Shown here in pieces: positions 1 through 8,346 of a DNA stretch of 64,000 nucleotides; within the stretch, counting starts at the first letter, position 1, and each line of letters starts with the position of its first letter. The stretch comes from JBGSMX01 sp963790405 (GTDB lineage: Bacteria; Actinomycetota; Coriobacteriia; Anaerosomatales; JAGXFU01). A model generated the notes under the pieces. That model did not search any database, was not told the DNA's origin, and saw only the letters and a list, made by a program, of their open reading frames with translations. Made by a program: the position numbers and the translations under genes. The DNA lies in assembly GCA_963790405.1 (NCBI GenBank), contig CAWBOJ010000005.1, positions 248,001 to 312,000 of the forward strand, written 5' to 3'.

Positions 1-1
1 C

Positions 2-79
2 GGGGGCAAGGGCCTCAACTCGCTATTTGACACGCATCCTCCTGTCGAAGAACGAATCAAACGTCTCGAGGCGATGTGA
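2..79 (+). CDS. htpX: HtpX-type M48 zinc metalloprotease, C-terminal end only
   Basis: The first 25 codons of the window, in the frame ending TGA at 77-79, read as the tail of an HtpX membrane-bound metalloprotease. The LFDTHPPVEERIKRLEAM ending matches the family's conserved LF.THPP.EeRI.rL motif (family knowledge). The catalytic HExxH lies upstream, outside the window. The stop sits one base before the GTG proposed for lgt, so the two genes are probably cotranscribed. The short visible length limits confidence. Confidence 0.75.
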   Translation, partial: GGKGLNSLFDTHPPVEERIKRLEAM

Positions 80-80
80 C

Positions 81-956
81 GTGACCTCTGTGATTGATTC
101 GCTCACGTCGATTGGGGCGCTCGCCTCGATCGCGTTCCCGGATATCAATCCGATTCTTGTGCGTTTCGGTCCGTTCGCGGTCCGTTGGTACGGTTTGGCA
201 TACGTCGCCGGGTTCGTCGGTGCGGCTTGGGTTGCCTATCGACTTTCCCGACGCTGGAACGTGGGATTGAGCGGCGACGATGTCTTGAATCTCATGCTTG
301 CGGCCGTCGCGGGAGTCATTGTCGGCTCGCGCCTCTTCTACGTGATCGTGTACGGCGCAGGGTACTACTGGGAGAATCCTGCCGAAATCGTCGCAATCTG
401 GGACGGTGGGATGGCCTGGCACGGTGGTTTCATCGGAATCATTGTGGCTGGGTATGCCTATTCGCGGTTACGCGGAGTCCCGTTTCTCGTGCTCGCAGAT
501 CTCGCAGCGGTGGGTGCTCCCATCGGCTTCTTCTTCGGGCGAACGGCGAACTTCATCAACAATGAGTTGTGGGGTCGGACCACAGACGTAGCGTGGGGTG
601 TCGTTTTCGGCGGAGCGGCTGGCATGTCGCCGCGGCATCCTTCGCAGCTGTACGAGGCTGTGCTTGAGGGTCTTGTGATGTTCCTCGTGCTGTTGTGGCT
701 GGCTCGCAAACGACGCCCCGACGGGTTTTTCTTCGGCATGTTCATGTTGATGTACGGAGTGTTCCGGTTGAGTGTCGAGTACGTCAGGGAGCCGGATGCT
801 CAGATCGGGTTCCTGTTTGGATCCGCGACGATGGGGCAGCTGCTGTCGGTGCCGTTGGCGCTTCTCGGACTGACGATGATTTGGTGGTCGCTGACTAGGG
901 GGCGCAGATCTGGTCAGGCGCTTTCCAACACGGATCATCCCGATCAAGACACCTGA
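81..956 (+). CDS. lgt: Prolipoprotein diacylglyceryl transferase Lgt
   Basis: Lgt transfers diacylglycerol from phosphatidylglycerol to the lipobox cysteine of prolipoproteins in the cytoplasmic membrane. The protein is polytopic and carries the Lgt signature GRTANFINNELWG near residue 152, HPSQLYEA after it, and the N-terminal AVRWYGLAY motif. I chose GTG at 81 because GAGG at 68-71 is well spaced and htpX ends at 79; an in-frame TTG at 27 would overlap htpX heavily. Length (291 aa) is normal for the family. Several lipoproteins downstream (13.1, 14.1, 14.6 and 45.4 kb) would be its substrates. Confidence 0.95.
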   Translation: MTSVIDSLTSIGALASIAFPDINPILVRFGPFAVRWYGLAYVAGFVGAAWVAYRLSRRWNVGLSGDDVLNLMLAAVAGVIVGSRLFYVIVYGAGYYWENPAEIVAIWDGGMAWHGGFIGIIVAGYAYSRLRGVPFLVLADLAAVGAPIGFFFGRTANFINNELWGRTTDVAWGVVFGGAAGMSPRHPSQLYEAVLEGLVMFLVLLWLARKRRPDGFFFGMFMLMYGVFRLSVEYVREPDAQIGFLFGSATMGQLLSVPLALLGLTMIWWSLTRGRRSGQALSNTDHPDQDT

Positions 957-1101
957 CGACCTCACCGGGCGTGAGGTTTCGCGGCGGATTGCACTGCGCG
1001 CAGAAGCAGCGCGGGAAGGATCCGACGAGGTCCTTGAGCTGTTCGTCGTCGTAGGCGTTGGCGTCAGGTTGTTCGACCATGTGGAGTAGATAGCACGGCA
1101 C
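895..1101 (-). CDS. Possible small cysteine-containing protein, antisense to the lgt end
   Basis: A 68-codon frame opposite the lgt terminus and the following gap. It starts GTG at 1101 with AGAGGA eight bases upstream. An internal ATG at 1080 would give about 61 residues. The product is hydrophilic with several cysteines (CFCAQC, then two more) and an amino-acid composition unlike most antisense shadows. No family is recognised. It overlaps lgt by 62 bases tail to tail. It could be a real small metal-binding protein or a chance frame; I cannot decide from sequence alone. Confidence 0.3.
   Translation of the reverse strand: MPCYLLHMVEQPDANAYDDEQLKDLVGSFPRCFCAQCNPPRNLTPGEVVRCLDRDDPCWKAPDQICAP
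960..979 (+). terminator. Weak hairpin terminator candidate after lgt
   Basis: A six-base stem CCTCAC/GTGAGG with a five-base loop is followed by only three T residues. It lies four bases after the lgt stop. The short U tract makes intrinsic termination uncertain. Confidence 0.35.
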
Positions 1102-1225
1102 GCGTCATGTCCTCTCGGCAAGCACCATCCGTCACTGTAGTCGTTTGTGGTGCGGCGTCGCAATGACGGCGGGCACAGTGGCCCGCTGTGTGCTGCTGGT
1201 GCACGTAGGCTGTGTGTCCCCGAGT

Positions 1226-1254
1226 TTGACCGTGTCGGTGGTCAGCCTTAGACT
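1226..1254 (+). promoter_or_regulatory. Sigma-A-type promoter for the DUF3048 gene
   Basis: TTGACC (1226-1231) and TAGACT (1249-1254) are separated by exactly 17 bases. The predicted start lies about 17 bases before the ATG at 1279, leaving room for the AAGGAGG ribosome site just upstream of it. Confidence 0.6.
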
Positions 1255-1278
1255 TCGGCGAGGCATCAAGGAGGCTGA

Positions 1279-2355
1279 ATGGATTCGAAGCGGATTCGCA
1301 TAATCGCAATCGCAGCGGCGGTCGCTGTTGTCGTCATCATAGGTGTCGTCGCGTTCTTCTGGCTCAGGGGCACAGGCGACGAAGTCGTCGAAGTCTCGTC
1401 TCCTTGGCCGGTTGCCGATGCGGAACGCATCGTCCCGCAGCCGGAGGCACCTCCTTCGTGGCCGTTGACCGGGCTTCCCGCACCGACGGCGGAGGCGCCA
1501 GCGAATCTGCGAGTCGTCTCGGTGAAGATCGAGAACTCACCGGCCGCCCGTCCGCAGTCCGGCATTCAGTCGGCTGACATCGTCTACGAATCGATCACCG
1601 AAGGCGGCATCACTCGTTTCAATTGCATCTTCCATTCGACCAACCCCGTCGAGATGATCGGACCCGTGCGGAGTGCGCGCCTTTCCGACACCCACGTCGT
1701 GCCGCAATACGCGCCGTTGTTCGTCTTCTCGGGAGCGAGTGGATCGGTGAACTCGGCGGTTCGCAGGGCAGGTCTGGAGAACCTCTCCCAGGATGTGGGG
1801 GTCTCGTACGGCTACAAACGCGTTTCGTTCAAGTCCGCGCCCCACAATCTGTTTCTCGATCTCGCCAAGATCCGGGAAGAGGGCGAGAGGCGGGGATACT
1901 CGGCCACACAGGAGTGGCGCGCTCTCTCCTTCGATAGGTCGGCTCCGGCGAGTGCGACTGTCACCAAGGTGACGATCCCGTTCTCTCAGGCGAATACCGC
2001 GCAGTGGACCTACGACCCGGCCAAGGACGCCTACCTGCGCGTCAACAACGGCAAGGTGCACACGGATGCCCTCACCGAGGCGCAGATCACTGCCACGAAC
2101 GTTGTGGTCATGTGGGCCCGGACCGTGGCACAGAGCAAGCGTGATGTCACGGGGTCGACCACCTATGACATCGAACTCACCGGTTCGGGTCGCGCGACGG
2201 TGTTTCGCAACGGCCAGAAACTGGATGGCACGTGGGAGACCACGGGCGCGACTCCGCCGATGTTCAAGGCGGAGGACGGGACTCAAGTGCGTCTTTCACC
2301 GGGCAATACGTGGTTTGAGGTCGTACCGACGAACGTGAACATCACGTTCGAGTAG
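1279..2355 (+). CDS. DUF3048 (YerB-type) membrane-anchored extracellular protein
   Basis: A 358-residue protein with one hydrophobic anchor at about residues 7-30 and no lipobox, then an extracellular domain. The block RVVSVKIENSPAARPQSGIQ, followed by ADIVYESITEGGITR and IGPVRSAR, is typical of DUF3048 proteins such as Bacillus YerB. The C-terminal part (after about residue 230) matches the second DUF3048 domain. The family's biochemical role is unknown; association with the cell envelope is the only safe statement. The start is supported by AAGGAGG and by the promoter at 1226-1254. It appears to be a single-gene unit. Confidence 0.85.
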   Translation: MDSKRIRIIAIAAAVAVVVIIGVVAFFWLRGTGDEVVEVSSPWPVADAERIVPQPEAPPSWPLTGLPAPTAEAPANLRVVSVKIENSPAARPQSGIQSADIVYESITEGGITRFNCIFHSTNPVEMIGPVRSARLSDTHVVPQYAPLFVFSGASGSVNSAVRRAGLENLSQDVGVSYGYKRVSFKSAPHNLFLDLAKIREEGERRGYSATQEWRALSFDRSAPASATVTKVTIPFSQANTAQWTYDPAKDAYLRVNNGKVHTDALTEAQITATNVVVMWARTVAQSKRDVTGSTTYDIELTGSGRATVFRNGQKLDGTWETTGATPPMFKAEDGTQVRLSPGNTWFEVVPTNVNITFE

Positions 2356-2423
2356 CGCTGGTACGACGCCCCCAGTCCCTCGCAGATGAGGCTTCTTTCG
2401 CGTGCAGCGCCGCACCGGCGCGG

Positions 2424-2452
2424 TTGTGACGCTCACGTTGTGCGGGTACAAT
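2424..2452 (+). promoter_or_regulatory. Promoter upstream of pdxS
   Basis: TTGTGA (2424-2429) and TACAAT (2447-2452) with a 17-base spacer. The leader to the GTG at 2528 would be about 70 bases. It would drive pdxS-pdxT-yebC. Confidence 0.55.
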
Positions 2453-2527
2453 CGCGACGTTGCTCGCTGGCTCGCGGCGCAGACGGCCGCTGTCCTAGAT
2501 TCGATGATGTTGTGAGGAGTCCTCAAG

Positions 2528-3424
2528 GTGGCTGACAACTCCAAAGAGATTGGCACATTGCGGGTCAAGACCGGTCTGGCCGAGATGCTCAAAGGTGGCG
2601 TCATCATGGACGTCGTCAATGCCGAGCAGGCCAAGCTGGCCGAGGACGCCGGAGCAGTCGCGGTCATGGCGCTCGAGCGCGTTCCCGCCGATATCCGGGC
2701 GACGGGCGGCGTGGCCCGCATGGCGGACCCGACGATCGTCGAGCAGGTCGTCAACTCGGTATCGATTCCCGTCATGGCCAAGTGCCGTATCGGCCATTTC
2801 GTTGAGGCGCAGGTTCTCGAGTCACTCGGCGTGGACTACATCGATGAGTCCGAAGTGCTCACGCCCGTCGATGAAGAGCATCATGTGAACAAGTGGGGTT
2901 TCACAGTGCCGTTCGTGTGCGGTTGTCGGAACCTGGGCGAGGCGCTCCGTCGTATCGCGGAAGGTGCCGCGATGGTCCGCACGAAGGGTGAACCGGGCAC
3001 GGGCAATGTCGTCGAAGCCGTGCGACACATGCGTGCAGTGACCGATGAGATCGCGTGGGTCGCCGGCCTCCGCGGCGAGCAGCTGTTCACAGCGGCGAAG
3101 GACCTGCAGGCGCCCTACGAGCTGGTCAAGTGGGTTGCCGAGAACGGCAAGCTGCCGGTCGTGAACTTCTCGGCAGGGGGTATCGCGACGCCGTCCGACG
3201 CTGCGCTCATGATGCAGCTCGGTTGCGACGGAGTGTTCGTCGGCTCCGGCATCTTCAAGAGTGGCGATCCCTCCAAGCGGGCCAAGGCGATAGTCGAGGC
3301 GACGACGCACTTCGAGGATCCCGAGATCATCGCGAAAGTCTCGCGGGATTTAGGTGAGGCGATGGTCGGCATCAACATCTCCGACATTCCGGATTCGGAG
3401 CGGATGCAAGAGCGGGGCTGGTAG
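2528..3424 (+). CDS. pdxS: Pyridoxal 5'-phosphate synthase, lyase subunit PdxS
   Basis: PdxS condenses ribose 5-phosphate, glyceraldehyde 3-phosphate and ammonia to make PLP in the DXP-independent vitamin B6 pathway, as the dodecameric core of the PdxST complex. The 298-residue sequence is diagnostic: GGVIMDVV with the catalytic Asp, SIPVMAKCRIGHF with the catalytic Lys at about residue 85, then MVRTKGEPGTGN, and VNFSAGGIATPSDAALMMQLG. The start is GTG at 2528, preceded by GTGAGGAG. pdxT follows after one base, which is the usual pairing. Confidence 0.97.
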   Translation: MADNSKEIGTLRVKTGLAEMLKGGVIMDVVNAEQAKLAEDAGAVAVMALERVPADIRATGGVARMADPTIVEQVVNSVSIPVMAKCRIGHFVEAQVLESLGVDYIDESEVLTPVDEEHHVNKWGFTVPFVCGCRNLGEALRRIAEGAAMVRTKGEPGTGNVVEAVRHMRAVTDEIAWVAGLRGEQLFTAAKDLQAPYELVKWVAENGKLPVVNFSAGGIATPSDAALMMQLGCDGVFVGSGIFKSGDPSKRAKAIVEATTHFEDPEIIAKVSRDLGEAMVGINISDIPDSERMQERGW

Positions 3425-3425
3425 G

Positions 3426-4004
3426 GTGCGCATCGGCGTTCTTGCACTTCAAGGGGCGTTTCGCGAGCACATCGTGATGCTTGAGGCGCTCGATGTCGCT
3501 GCTGTGAGCGTTCGCCTGCCCGAGCAACTGGACTACCTGCACGGACTGATCATTCCCGGTGGCGAGTCCACCGCGATAGGCAAGCTCATGGAGACCTACG
3601 GCTTCTACGAGCCCATCGCTCAGCGACACGATCAGGGCATGGCGGTTTGGGGAACGTGTGCCGGAGCGATTCTTATCGCACGCAAGGTTCTCGATGCGGT
3701 GCCGGGTCAGCGATCGCTCGGACTCATGGACATGACGGTGCGACGCAATGCGTTCGGTCGCCAGGTGGACAGCTTCGAAGCCGATCTCGATGTCGCGCAC
3801 TTGTCGGGCGAGGCCTACCGTGGCGTGTTCATCCGGGCGCCGTGGATCGAAGAGGTCGCAGACGACGCCGAGGTACTTGCGCGCCACGACGGCGTTATCG
3901 TGGCAGCTCGCGAGCGTCAGGTGCTGGGCACCGTATTCCATCCCGAGCTGACCGGGGATCCCCGCATGCATCGCTACTTCATCGAACAGGTTGTGGGAGG
4001 CTGA
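3426..4004 (+). CDS. pdxT: Pyridoxal 5'-phosphate synthase, glutaminase subunit PdxT
   Basis: The glutaminase partner of PdxS, supplying ammonia from glutamine through a channel. Class-I amidotransferase landmarks are all present: IPGGESTAIGKL, the nucleophile Cys in GTCAGAILIA, and the His/Glu pair in VFHPELTGD near the end. GTG at 3426 starts VRIGVLALQGAF, the standard N-terminus; a longer in-frame extension would run inside pdxS. The gene is 192 residues, normal for the family, and is translationally close-coupled to pdxS (one-base gap) and to yebC (one-base gap). Confidence 0.97.
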   Translation: MRIGVLALQGAFREHIVMLEALDVAAVSVRLPEQLDYLHGLIIPGGESTAIGKLMETYGFYEPIAQRHDQGMAVWGTCAGAILIARKVLDAVPGQRSLGLMDMTVRRNAFGRQVDSFEADLDVAHLSGEAYRGVFIRAPWIEEVADDAEVLARHDGVIVAARERQVLGTVFHPELTGDPRMHRYFIEQVVGG

Positions 4005-4005
4005 G

Positions 4006-4758
4006 ATGTCGGGACACTCCAAATGGGCAACTACCAAGCATCGCAAGGCGGCACAGGACAAGAAGCGCGCGGTGCTGTTCGCGAAACTGGCGCGTATGAT
4101 CACGGTCGCCGCTCAGGAAGGGGGCGACCCTAATCCCGAGAACAACGCCTCGTTGGCTGCGGCTGTTGCGAAGGCCAAGAGCTACTCGCTTCCAAAAGAC
4201 AAGATCGAGGTCGCGATCCAGAAAGCGTTTTCCAGCGCCGAAGGTGAGAGCTTCGAAGATGTCGTTTACGAAGGATACGGTCCTGCCGGTGTGGCGATCT
4301 ACATCGAGGCGCTCACCGACAATCGCAATCGGTCGGCGGCCGATATCCGGAGTGCCTTCACGCGTTCGGGTGGAAACCTGGGGGCCAGTGGCTCGGTTGC
4401 GTTCCAGTTCGAACGCAGGGGCCAGATCACTGTCGAGAAGACCGGCGTCGACGAAGATGAGCTCTTCTTGATAGCTGCGGATGCCGGTGGTGATGATCTG
4501 GAGTCTACCGACGAGGCCTACTTGGTGTACACCGCGTCCGGCGACGTGATGTCGGTCAATGACGCGCTCGAGGCGGCAGGCGTTCCCGTGAAGGGCGCCG
4601 AACTTGTCATGGTGCCGCTGACTGAGACCGCGATCAGCGTCTCGGATGCGAAGAAGGTTCTTCGGTTGATAGACAATCTCGAGGAACTCGACGACATTCA
4701 GACCGTCTACCACACTATGGAGTTCACCGACGAGCTTGCCGCGGCGCTCGAAGAGTAG
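4006..4758 (+). CDS. yebC: YebC/PmpR-family protein
   Basis: The MSGHSKWATTKHRKAAQDKKRA opening, the GYGPAGVAIYIEALTDNRNR block and the SGGNLGASGSVAF block identify the YebC/TACO1 family. Family members have been described as transcriptional regulators and, more recently, as factors that help ribosomes through difficult sequences; which applies here cannot be read from sequence. The length is 250 residues. The ATG at 4006 has GGGAGG upstream, inside the pdxT end. yebC is usually followed directly by ruvCAB; here a convergent glucokinase gene lies between them. Confidence 0.95.
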   Translation: MSGHSKWATTKHRKAAQDKKRAVLFAKLARMITVAAQEGGDPNPENNASLAAAVAKAKSYSLPKDKIEVAIQKAFSSAEGESFEDVVYEGYGPAGVAIYIEALTDNRNRSAADIRSAFTRSGGNLGASGSVAFQFERRGQITVEKTGVDEDELFLIAADAGGDDLESTDEAYLVYTASGDVMSVNDALEAAGVPVKGAELVMVPLTETAISVSDAKKVLRLIDNLEELDDIQTVYHTMEFTDELAAALEE

Positions 4759-4773
4759 CCCGCCCGCTCGGCC

Positions 4774-5791
4774 TCAGTCCGTCAGCGCCAGAGCAGCGAG
4801 GCGAAGACAGCCATCAAGGTTCGTGTTGTCGGCGATCGCGCGTAGCCGTAGTCTTGCCGAGGAGCTCTCCGTGTACCGGGTTGTCCGCGAATCTGCGCGC
4901 GAACTCGGTTTGAGCGAGGACGGGCAGGTTCTCGGCCGTCGTTGCACCGCCCACGATCACCGCTTCGCACGGAATCACTCCCAAGGCGAGCACCTGGCAG
5001 AAGCTGGCGAGGTAGTCGTAGAAGGTCTTGATAGCCTGCAACGCCACCGGGTCGCCGGCGCTGGCACGGCTTGCGACCGTTGCGGCATCGCTCGCCGCGG
5101 ACGGTTGCGCCTCGATTCCAGCGACTTGACCAGCGGCGTAGACGTTGTACAGCAGCGTCAGCCCGCCGCCTGAGACCGCATCTTCCCAGCGGGGTGCGTG
5201 GCCGAGGGACTTCACGAGTTCTCGGTGCAGCTCCTCGTGCCCTGGAGGGGCGTGCGCCGGAGTGTGCTGGCTCTCGCAACCGACCGCGTGATAGCGAGCG
5301 TCGTGGCAATGGATGAGCGTTGCAGCGCCGAGTCCCGTCCCAGGTGCGACATAGACGAGATGACCCTGGCCGAGAACCGGGGGTCCTGCAGGTCCACCGA
5401 GGTCCGTGAACGTCTCGGCATCCTGGGTGTCCATGCGGGCTAGGACACCATGCGCTCCCGCAACGAGGTCGTTGAACAGCCCGGTGCTCTCCGCAGGCAG
5501 GCCGGCCTGGACCAGCTCGGCAAGCGTGAGTTCGGGTTTCCCTGTCCAGTTGGTGATACGCGCGGACGTGTCGCTGATCGGTCCGGCGACGGCGATGGCG
5601 GTAGCGGCGATCTCGCCGAGCAGTCCCGCAAATCCCGAGACGAACTGGGCGAGCTCCGCGGCAGACGCGATCTTCTCGACGCGGTCCCTCGGCATTCCGG
5701 GGTGTGCGAGCATCTGACCGAGATCGTCGAGCACCACGGCCCGCGCCCGTGTATTGGTGCCGCCTACGTCGATTCCGAGGAGCGTTTGCAT
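4774..5791 (-). CDS. glk: Glucokinase (Glk family, frameshifted near its C-terminus)
   Basis: An ATP-dependent glucose kinase of the bacterial Glk type (glucose to glucose 6-phosphate). Seen: phosphate-binding LLGIDVGGTNTRA at the N-terminus, LFNDLVAGAHGVL, VAPGTGLGAA and VSGGGLTLLYNVY. The usual EGGH sugar-contact motif reads ESQH. As written, the frame stops at 4814 after LLGKTTATRDRRQHEP. Dropping one base near 4849 gives LLGKTRLRAIADNTNLDG, then CLRLAALALTD and a stop at 4774-4776, which fits the family's usual end much better. The start is the ATG at 5791, giving MQTLLGIDVGG. It converges on yebC with about 15 bases between. Confidence 0.8.
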
Positions 5792-5864
5792 CGCGGTCCC
5801 TTCGATGTGCCGCGTGTATCGTGCACTCTCATAGTAGCGTCTCGGTGTGCACATCTCCCGGGAG

Positions 5865-5887
5865 GTTGACGCGCTTTACGGGTCAAC
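5865..5887. promoter_or_regulatory. Inverted repeat GTTGAC-N11-GTCAAC in the glk/ruvC divergent region
   Basis: GTTGAC (5865-5870) and GTCAAC (5882-5887) form a perfect inverted repeat separated by 11 bases. It overlaps the proposed -35 of ruvC and lies within the shared upstream region of the divergent glk. It may be an operator; no regulator is identified. Confidence 0.3.
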
Positions 5888-5903
5888 AAGCGTGCGCTAC
5901 CCT
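5875..5903 (+). promoter_or_regulatory. Promoter of ruvCAB
   Basis: TTTACG (5875-5880) and TACCCT (5898-5903) with a 17-base spacer. The SOS-type palindrome begins on the next base, so repressor binding would block the start site. Confidence 0.5.
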
Positions 5904-5915
5904 GAACATATGTTC
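5904..5915. promoter_or_regulatory. LexA/SOS box upstream of ruvCAB
   Basis: GAACATATGTTC is a perfect 12-base palindrome of the GAAC-N4-GTTC form bound by LexA (DinR) in Gram-positive bacteria and actinobacteria. It lies directly after the putative -10 and about 57 bases before the ruvC start. DNA-damage control of ruv genes is well known in other bacteria, so the position makes biological sense. Confidence 0.75.
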
Positions 5916-5971
5916 GATTGCGGCTCCACATCAGTGGGCCGCAGACCGTGTTGGCGAGCGAGGGGAGCGAC

Positions 5972-6499
5972 GTGATCATCCTCGGTATCGATCCCGGCTT
6001 GGCGAACACCGGCTGGGGCGTCATCGAGACTTCGGGATCGCATCACCGCTGCGTCGCTTACGGGTGCATCACCACATCTGCCGAGGATTCCACGCCCGAT
6101 CGTTTGGCTCGGGTACACCGTGAAGTCGCGACGGTCATCGCGCGATACACGCCGGTCGCCTGCGCGGTCGAGAGTGTGTTCTTCGGTTCGAATGCCAAGT
6201 CCGCGTTCGCGACGGGACAGGCGCGGGGAGTCGCACTTCTCGCACTGGCCGACGCCGGTCTTGAGCTTGGCGAGTACAGCCCCGTGCAGATCAAGTCGAC
6301 GGTCGTAGGTACGGGCACTGCGGACAAAGCCCAGGTCGCCTATATGGTCCGCGTCCTTCTGGGGTTGGACCACGAGCCTGCGCCCGATCACGCCGCAGAT
6401 GCCCTCGCGGCAGCAGTGTGTCACGCGCACCAGTGTGGGGGCGCCGCGAGCAGATGTCGCATGGCCAAGGCGGTCGCACGTGCGGAGGGTGCACGATGA
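5972..6499 (+). CDS. ruvC: Holliday junction endonuclease RuvC
   Basis: RuvC is the dimeric nuclease that resolves Holliday junctions after RuvAB branch migration. Catalytic acidic residues are visible: Asp7 in ILGIDPGL, Glu in CAVESVFFG, and the Asp pair in PDHAADALAAAVCH. GTG at 5972 is preferred because AGGGGAG lies just upstream and it gives the canonical N-terminus; earlier in-frame starts would overlap the SOS box region. The length is 175 residues. The stop overlaps the ruvA start (ATGA), so the genes are translationally coupled. Confidence 0.95.
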   Translation: MIILGIDPGLANTGWGVIETSGSHHRCVAYGCITTSAEDSTPDRLARVHREVATVIARYTPVACAVESVFFGSNAKSAFATGQARGVALLALADAGLELGEYSPVQIKSTVVGTGTADKAQVAYMVRVLLGLDHEPAPDHAADALAAAVCHAHQCGGAASRCRMAKAVARAEGAR

Positions 6500-7089
6500 T
6501 CACGTTTCTAACAGGCCGTCTGGCCGAGAAGGGCCTCAACCACGCGGTCCTCGACGTTCACGGCGTTGGATTCCGTATGGCGATGTCCACCAGCTCGCTG
6601 TCCGCGCTGCCGGCCGAAGGTGACGAGGTCACGGTGCACACGCATCTTCACGTGCGCGAGGACGAGCTCTCGCTGTTCGGATTCGAAAACGCCGAGGAGA
6701 AATCTCTGTTCGCGAAGCTCATCACAGTGAGCGGCGTTGGCCCAAAAGTCGCGCTCGCGGCGCTGTCGAGCTTCACGCCGGACGCGCTTGTGGCAGCTAT
6801 CGTGACTGAGGATGTCGCTCTCGTGAGCTCGATTCCTGGCGTCGGCAAGAAGACTTCTCAGCGAATCATCCTTGAGCTCAAAGACAAGCTCGGCGTGCCG
6901 GATGACCTTGCGATTGGTGGTCGCGGCGTACCGGCGCAAGCTGCTGCAGCTCAAGCACGTGAAGCGCTCGTCTCGATGGGATTCTCTTCGGCCGAAGCGG
7001 CAACGGCTCTCAAAGGCTACGAGGGCGTTGCCGATGACGCGCAGGCGATGTTGCGCCACGCTCTCAAGCGACTCGGGGGAGGTGGCTAG
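6496..7089 (+). CDS. ruvA: Holliday junction branch-migration protein RuvA
   Basis: RuvA binds the four-way junction as a tetramer and loads the RuvB motor. Domain I begins MITFLTGRLAEKG. Two helix-hairpin-helix motifs follow (ITVSGVGPKVALAAL and VSSIPGVGKKTSQRIILELKDKL). The C-terminal UBA-like domain III, which contacts RuvB, is ALVSMGFSSAEAATAL. Length 197 residues is normal. The ATG at 6496 overlaps the ruvC stop by three bases; ruvB follows after three bases. Confidence 0.97.
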   Translation: MITFLTGRLAEKGLNHAVLDVHGVGFRMAMSTSSLSALPAEGDEVTVHTHLHVREDELSLFGFENAEEKSLFAKLITVSGVGPKVALAALSSFTPDALVAAIVTEDVALVSSIPGVGKKTSQRIILELKDKLGVPDDLAIGGRGVPAQAAAAQAREALVSMGFSSAEAATALKGYEGVADDAQAMLRHALKRLGGGG

Positions 7090-7092
7090 CGC

Positions 7093-8190
7093 ATGGGTAC
7101 CGTATGGGAGAATCCCGATGATGCGACCACCGAGCCATCCGACGAGCGCGATGCCTGGACTGCGGAGTCCGAGCGGCTTGTCTCGGCCGAGCACACGGAA
7201 GACGATCTCGAGATCGATCGCTCGCTGCGGCCTGGTCGGCTGGACGAGTATCTCGGCCAATCGCGCGTGAAGGAGAACCTCGGCGTGTTGATCGAGGCGA
7301 CGCGGGCGCGCGACGAACCGCTCGACCACATTCTGCTCTCGGGACCGCCGGGCCTGGGCAAGACCACGCTCGCCAACGTCATTGCCAACGAACTCGGCGT
7401 CAAGATCAAGACCACCAGCGGGCCTGCTATCGAACGTGCGGGGGACCTCGCCGCGATTCTTACGAATCTCGAGGAGCGCGATGTGCTCTTCATCGATGAG
7501 ATCCACCGCCTGAACCGCGTGGTGGAAGAAGTGCTCTATCCGGCGATGGAGGATTTCACTATCGACATCGTGATCGGTAAGGGCCCCGCCGCGCGCTCGC
7601 TACGCCTCGACCTGCCGCGCTTCACGCTCGTGGGGGCGACTACACGCACGGGATTGCTGACTGGCCCGCTTCGGGATCGCTTCGGCATGGCTTTCCGTCT
7701 CGACTATTACAATGCCGAGGAGCTTGCCAGCATCGTGAAGCGCTCGGCGCGCATTCTGGACGTGTCGGTAGATGGCGAGGGTGCCGATGAGATCGCTCGT
7801 CGTTCACGGGGGACTCCTCGGCTGGCCAACCGGCTGTTGAAGCGCGTGCGAGACTACGCGCAAGTGCGACATGAGGGCCGCATCGACGAAGACATCGCGG
7901 CCGAGGCGCTCGCGTTCTTTCAGGTCGACCACGTCGGACTCGACAAGATGGACCTCGCGATCCTCGACACGCTCGTGCACAAGTTCAGCGGGCGGCCCGT
8001 GGGACTCAACACGCTGGCTGCTGCTGTCGGTGAGGAGACCGACACCCTCGAAGACGTCTACGAGCCCTACCTGCTGCAGCTCGGATTCCTGACCCGCACT
8101 CCGAAGGGACGTCAGGCTACGCCGAGGGCGTACGAGCACCTCGGGCTGTCCGCGGCGGCCGAGGCTGAAACGCCTGACGGCCTGTTCTAG
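7093..8190 (+). CDS. ruvB: Holliday junction branch-migration ATPase RuvB
   Basis: The hexameric AAA+ motor of branch migration. Visible: Walker A GPPGLGKTT, Walker B LFIDEIHRLN, sensor 1 GATTRTGLLTGPLRDRFG, the arginine finger region after it, and a C-terminal winged-helix DNA-binding domain. The N-terminus has an acidic extension of about 35 residues (the family is usually about 330-350 aa; here 365) before the conserved SLRPGRLDEYLGQ. The ribosome site is GGAGGTGG. It is the last gene of the ruv operon; the familiar neighbour queA lies 13 kb further on. Confidence 0.97.
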   Translation: MGTVWENPDDATTEPSDERDAWTAESERLVSAEHTEDDLEIDRSLRPGRLDEYLGQSRVKENLGVLIEATRARDEPLDHILLSGPPGLGKTTLANVIANELGVKIKTTSGPAIERAGDLAAILTNLEERDVLFIDEIHRLNRVVEEVLYPAMEDFTIDIVIGKGPAARSLRLDLPRFTLVGATTRTGLLTGPLRDRFGMAFRLDYYNAEELASIVKRSARILDVSVDGEGADEIARRSRGTPRLANRLLKRVRDYAQVRHEGRIDEDIAAEALAFFQVDHVGLDKMDLAILDTLVHKFSGRPVGLNTLAAAVGEETDTLEDVYEPYLLQLGFLTRTPKGRQATPRAYEHLGLSAAAEAETPDGLF

Positions 8191-8346
8191 CGCTTTGTTG
8201 GCGAGTTCTCTTGTGATGCTCGCCACACAGCCCGCGCCGTTCGTTGCCGAGTGGGTACCATAGGCAAAGAGGAGCACGGGGGATTCATCGCGCGCCGGTG
8301 CAGGCTCGCGTCGGCGCGGTGTCTCCACTGAATGAGAGGGGTTTCC

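Larger units (their letters stand above)
957..1278. other. Gap between lgt and the DUF3048 gene
   Basis: This 322-base stretch holds a hairpin just after lgt (CCTCAC 960-965, loop, GTGAGG 971-976, then TTT), the doubtful antisense ORF at 895-1101, and a good sigma-A-type promoter at 1226-1254. Nothing else is recognisable in it. Confidence 0.6.
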
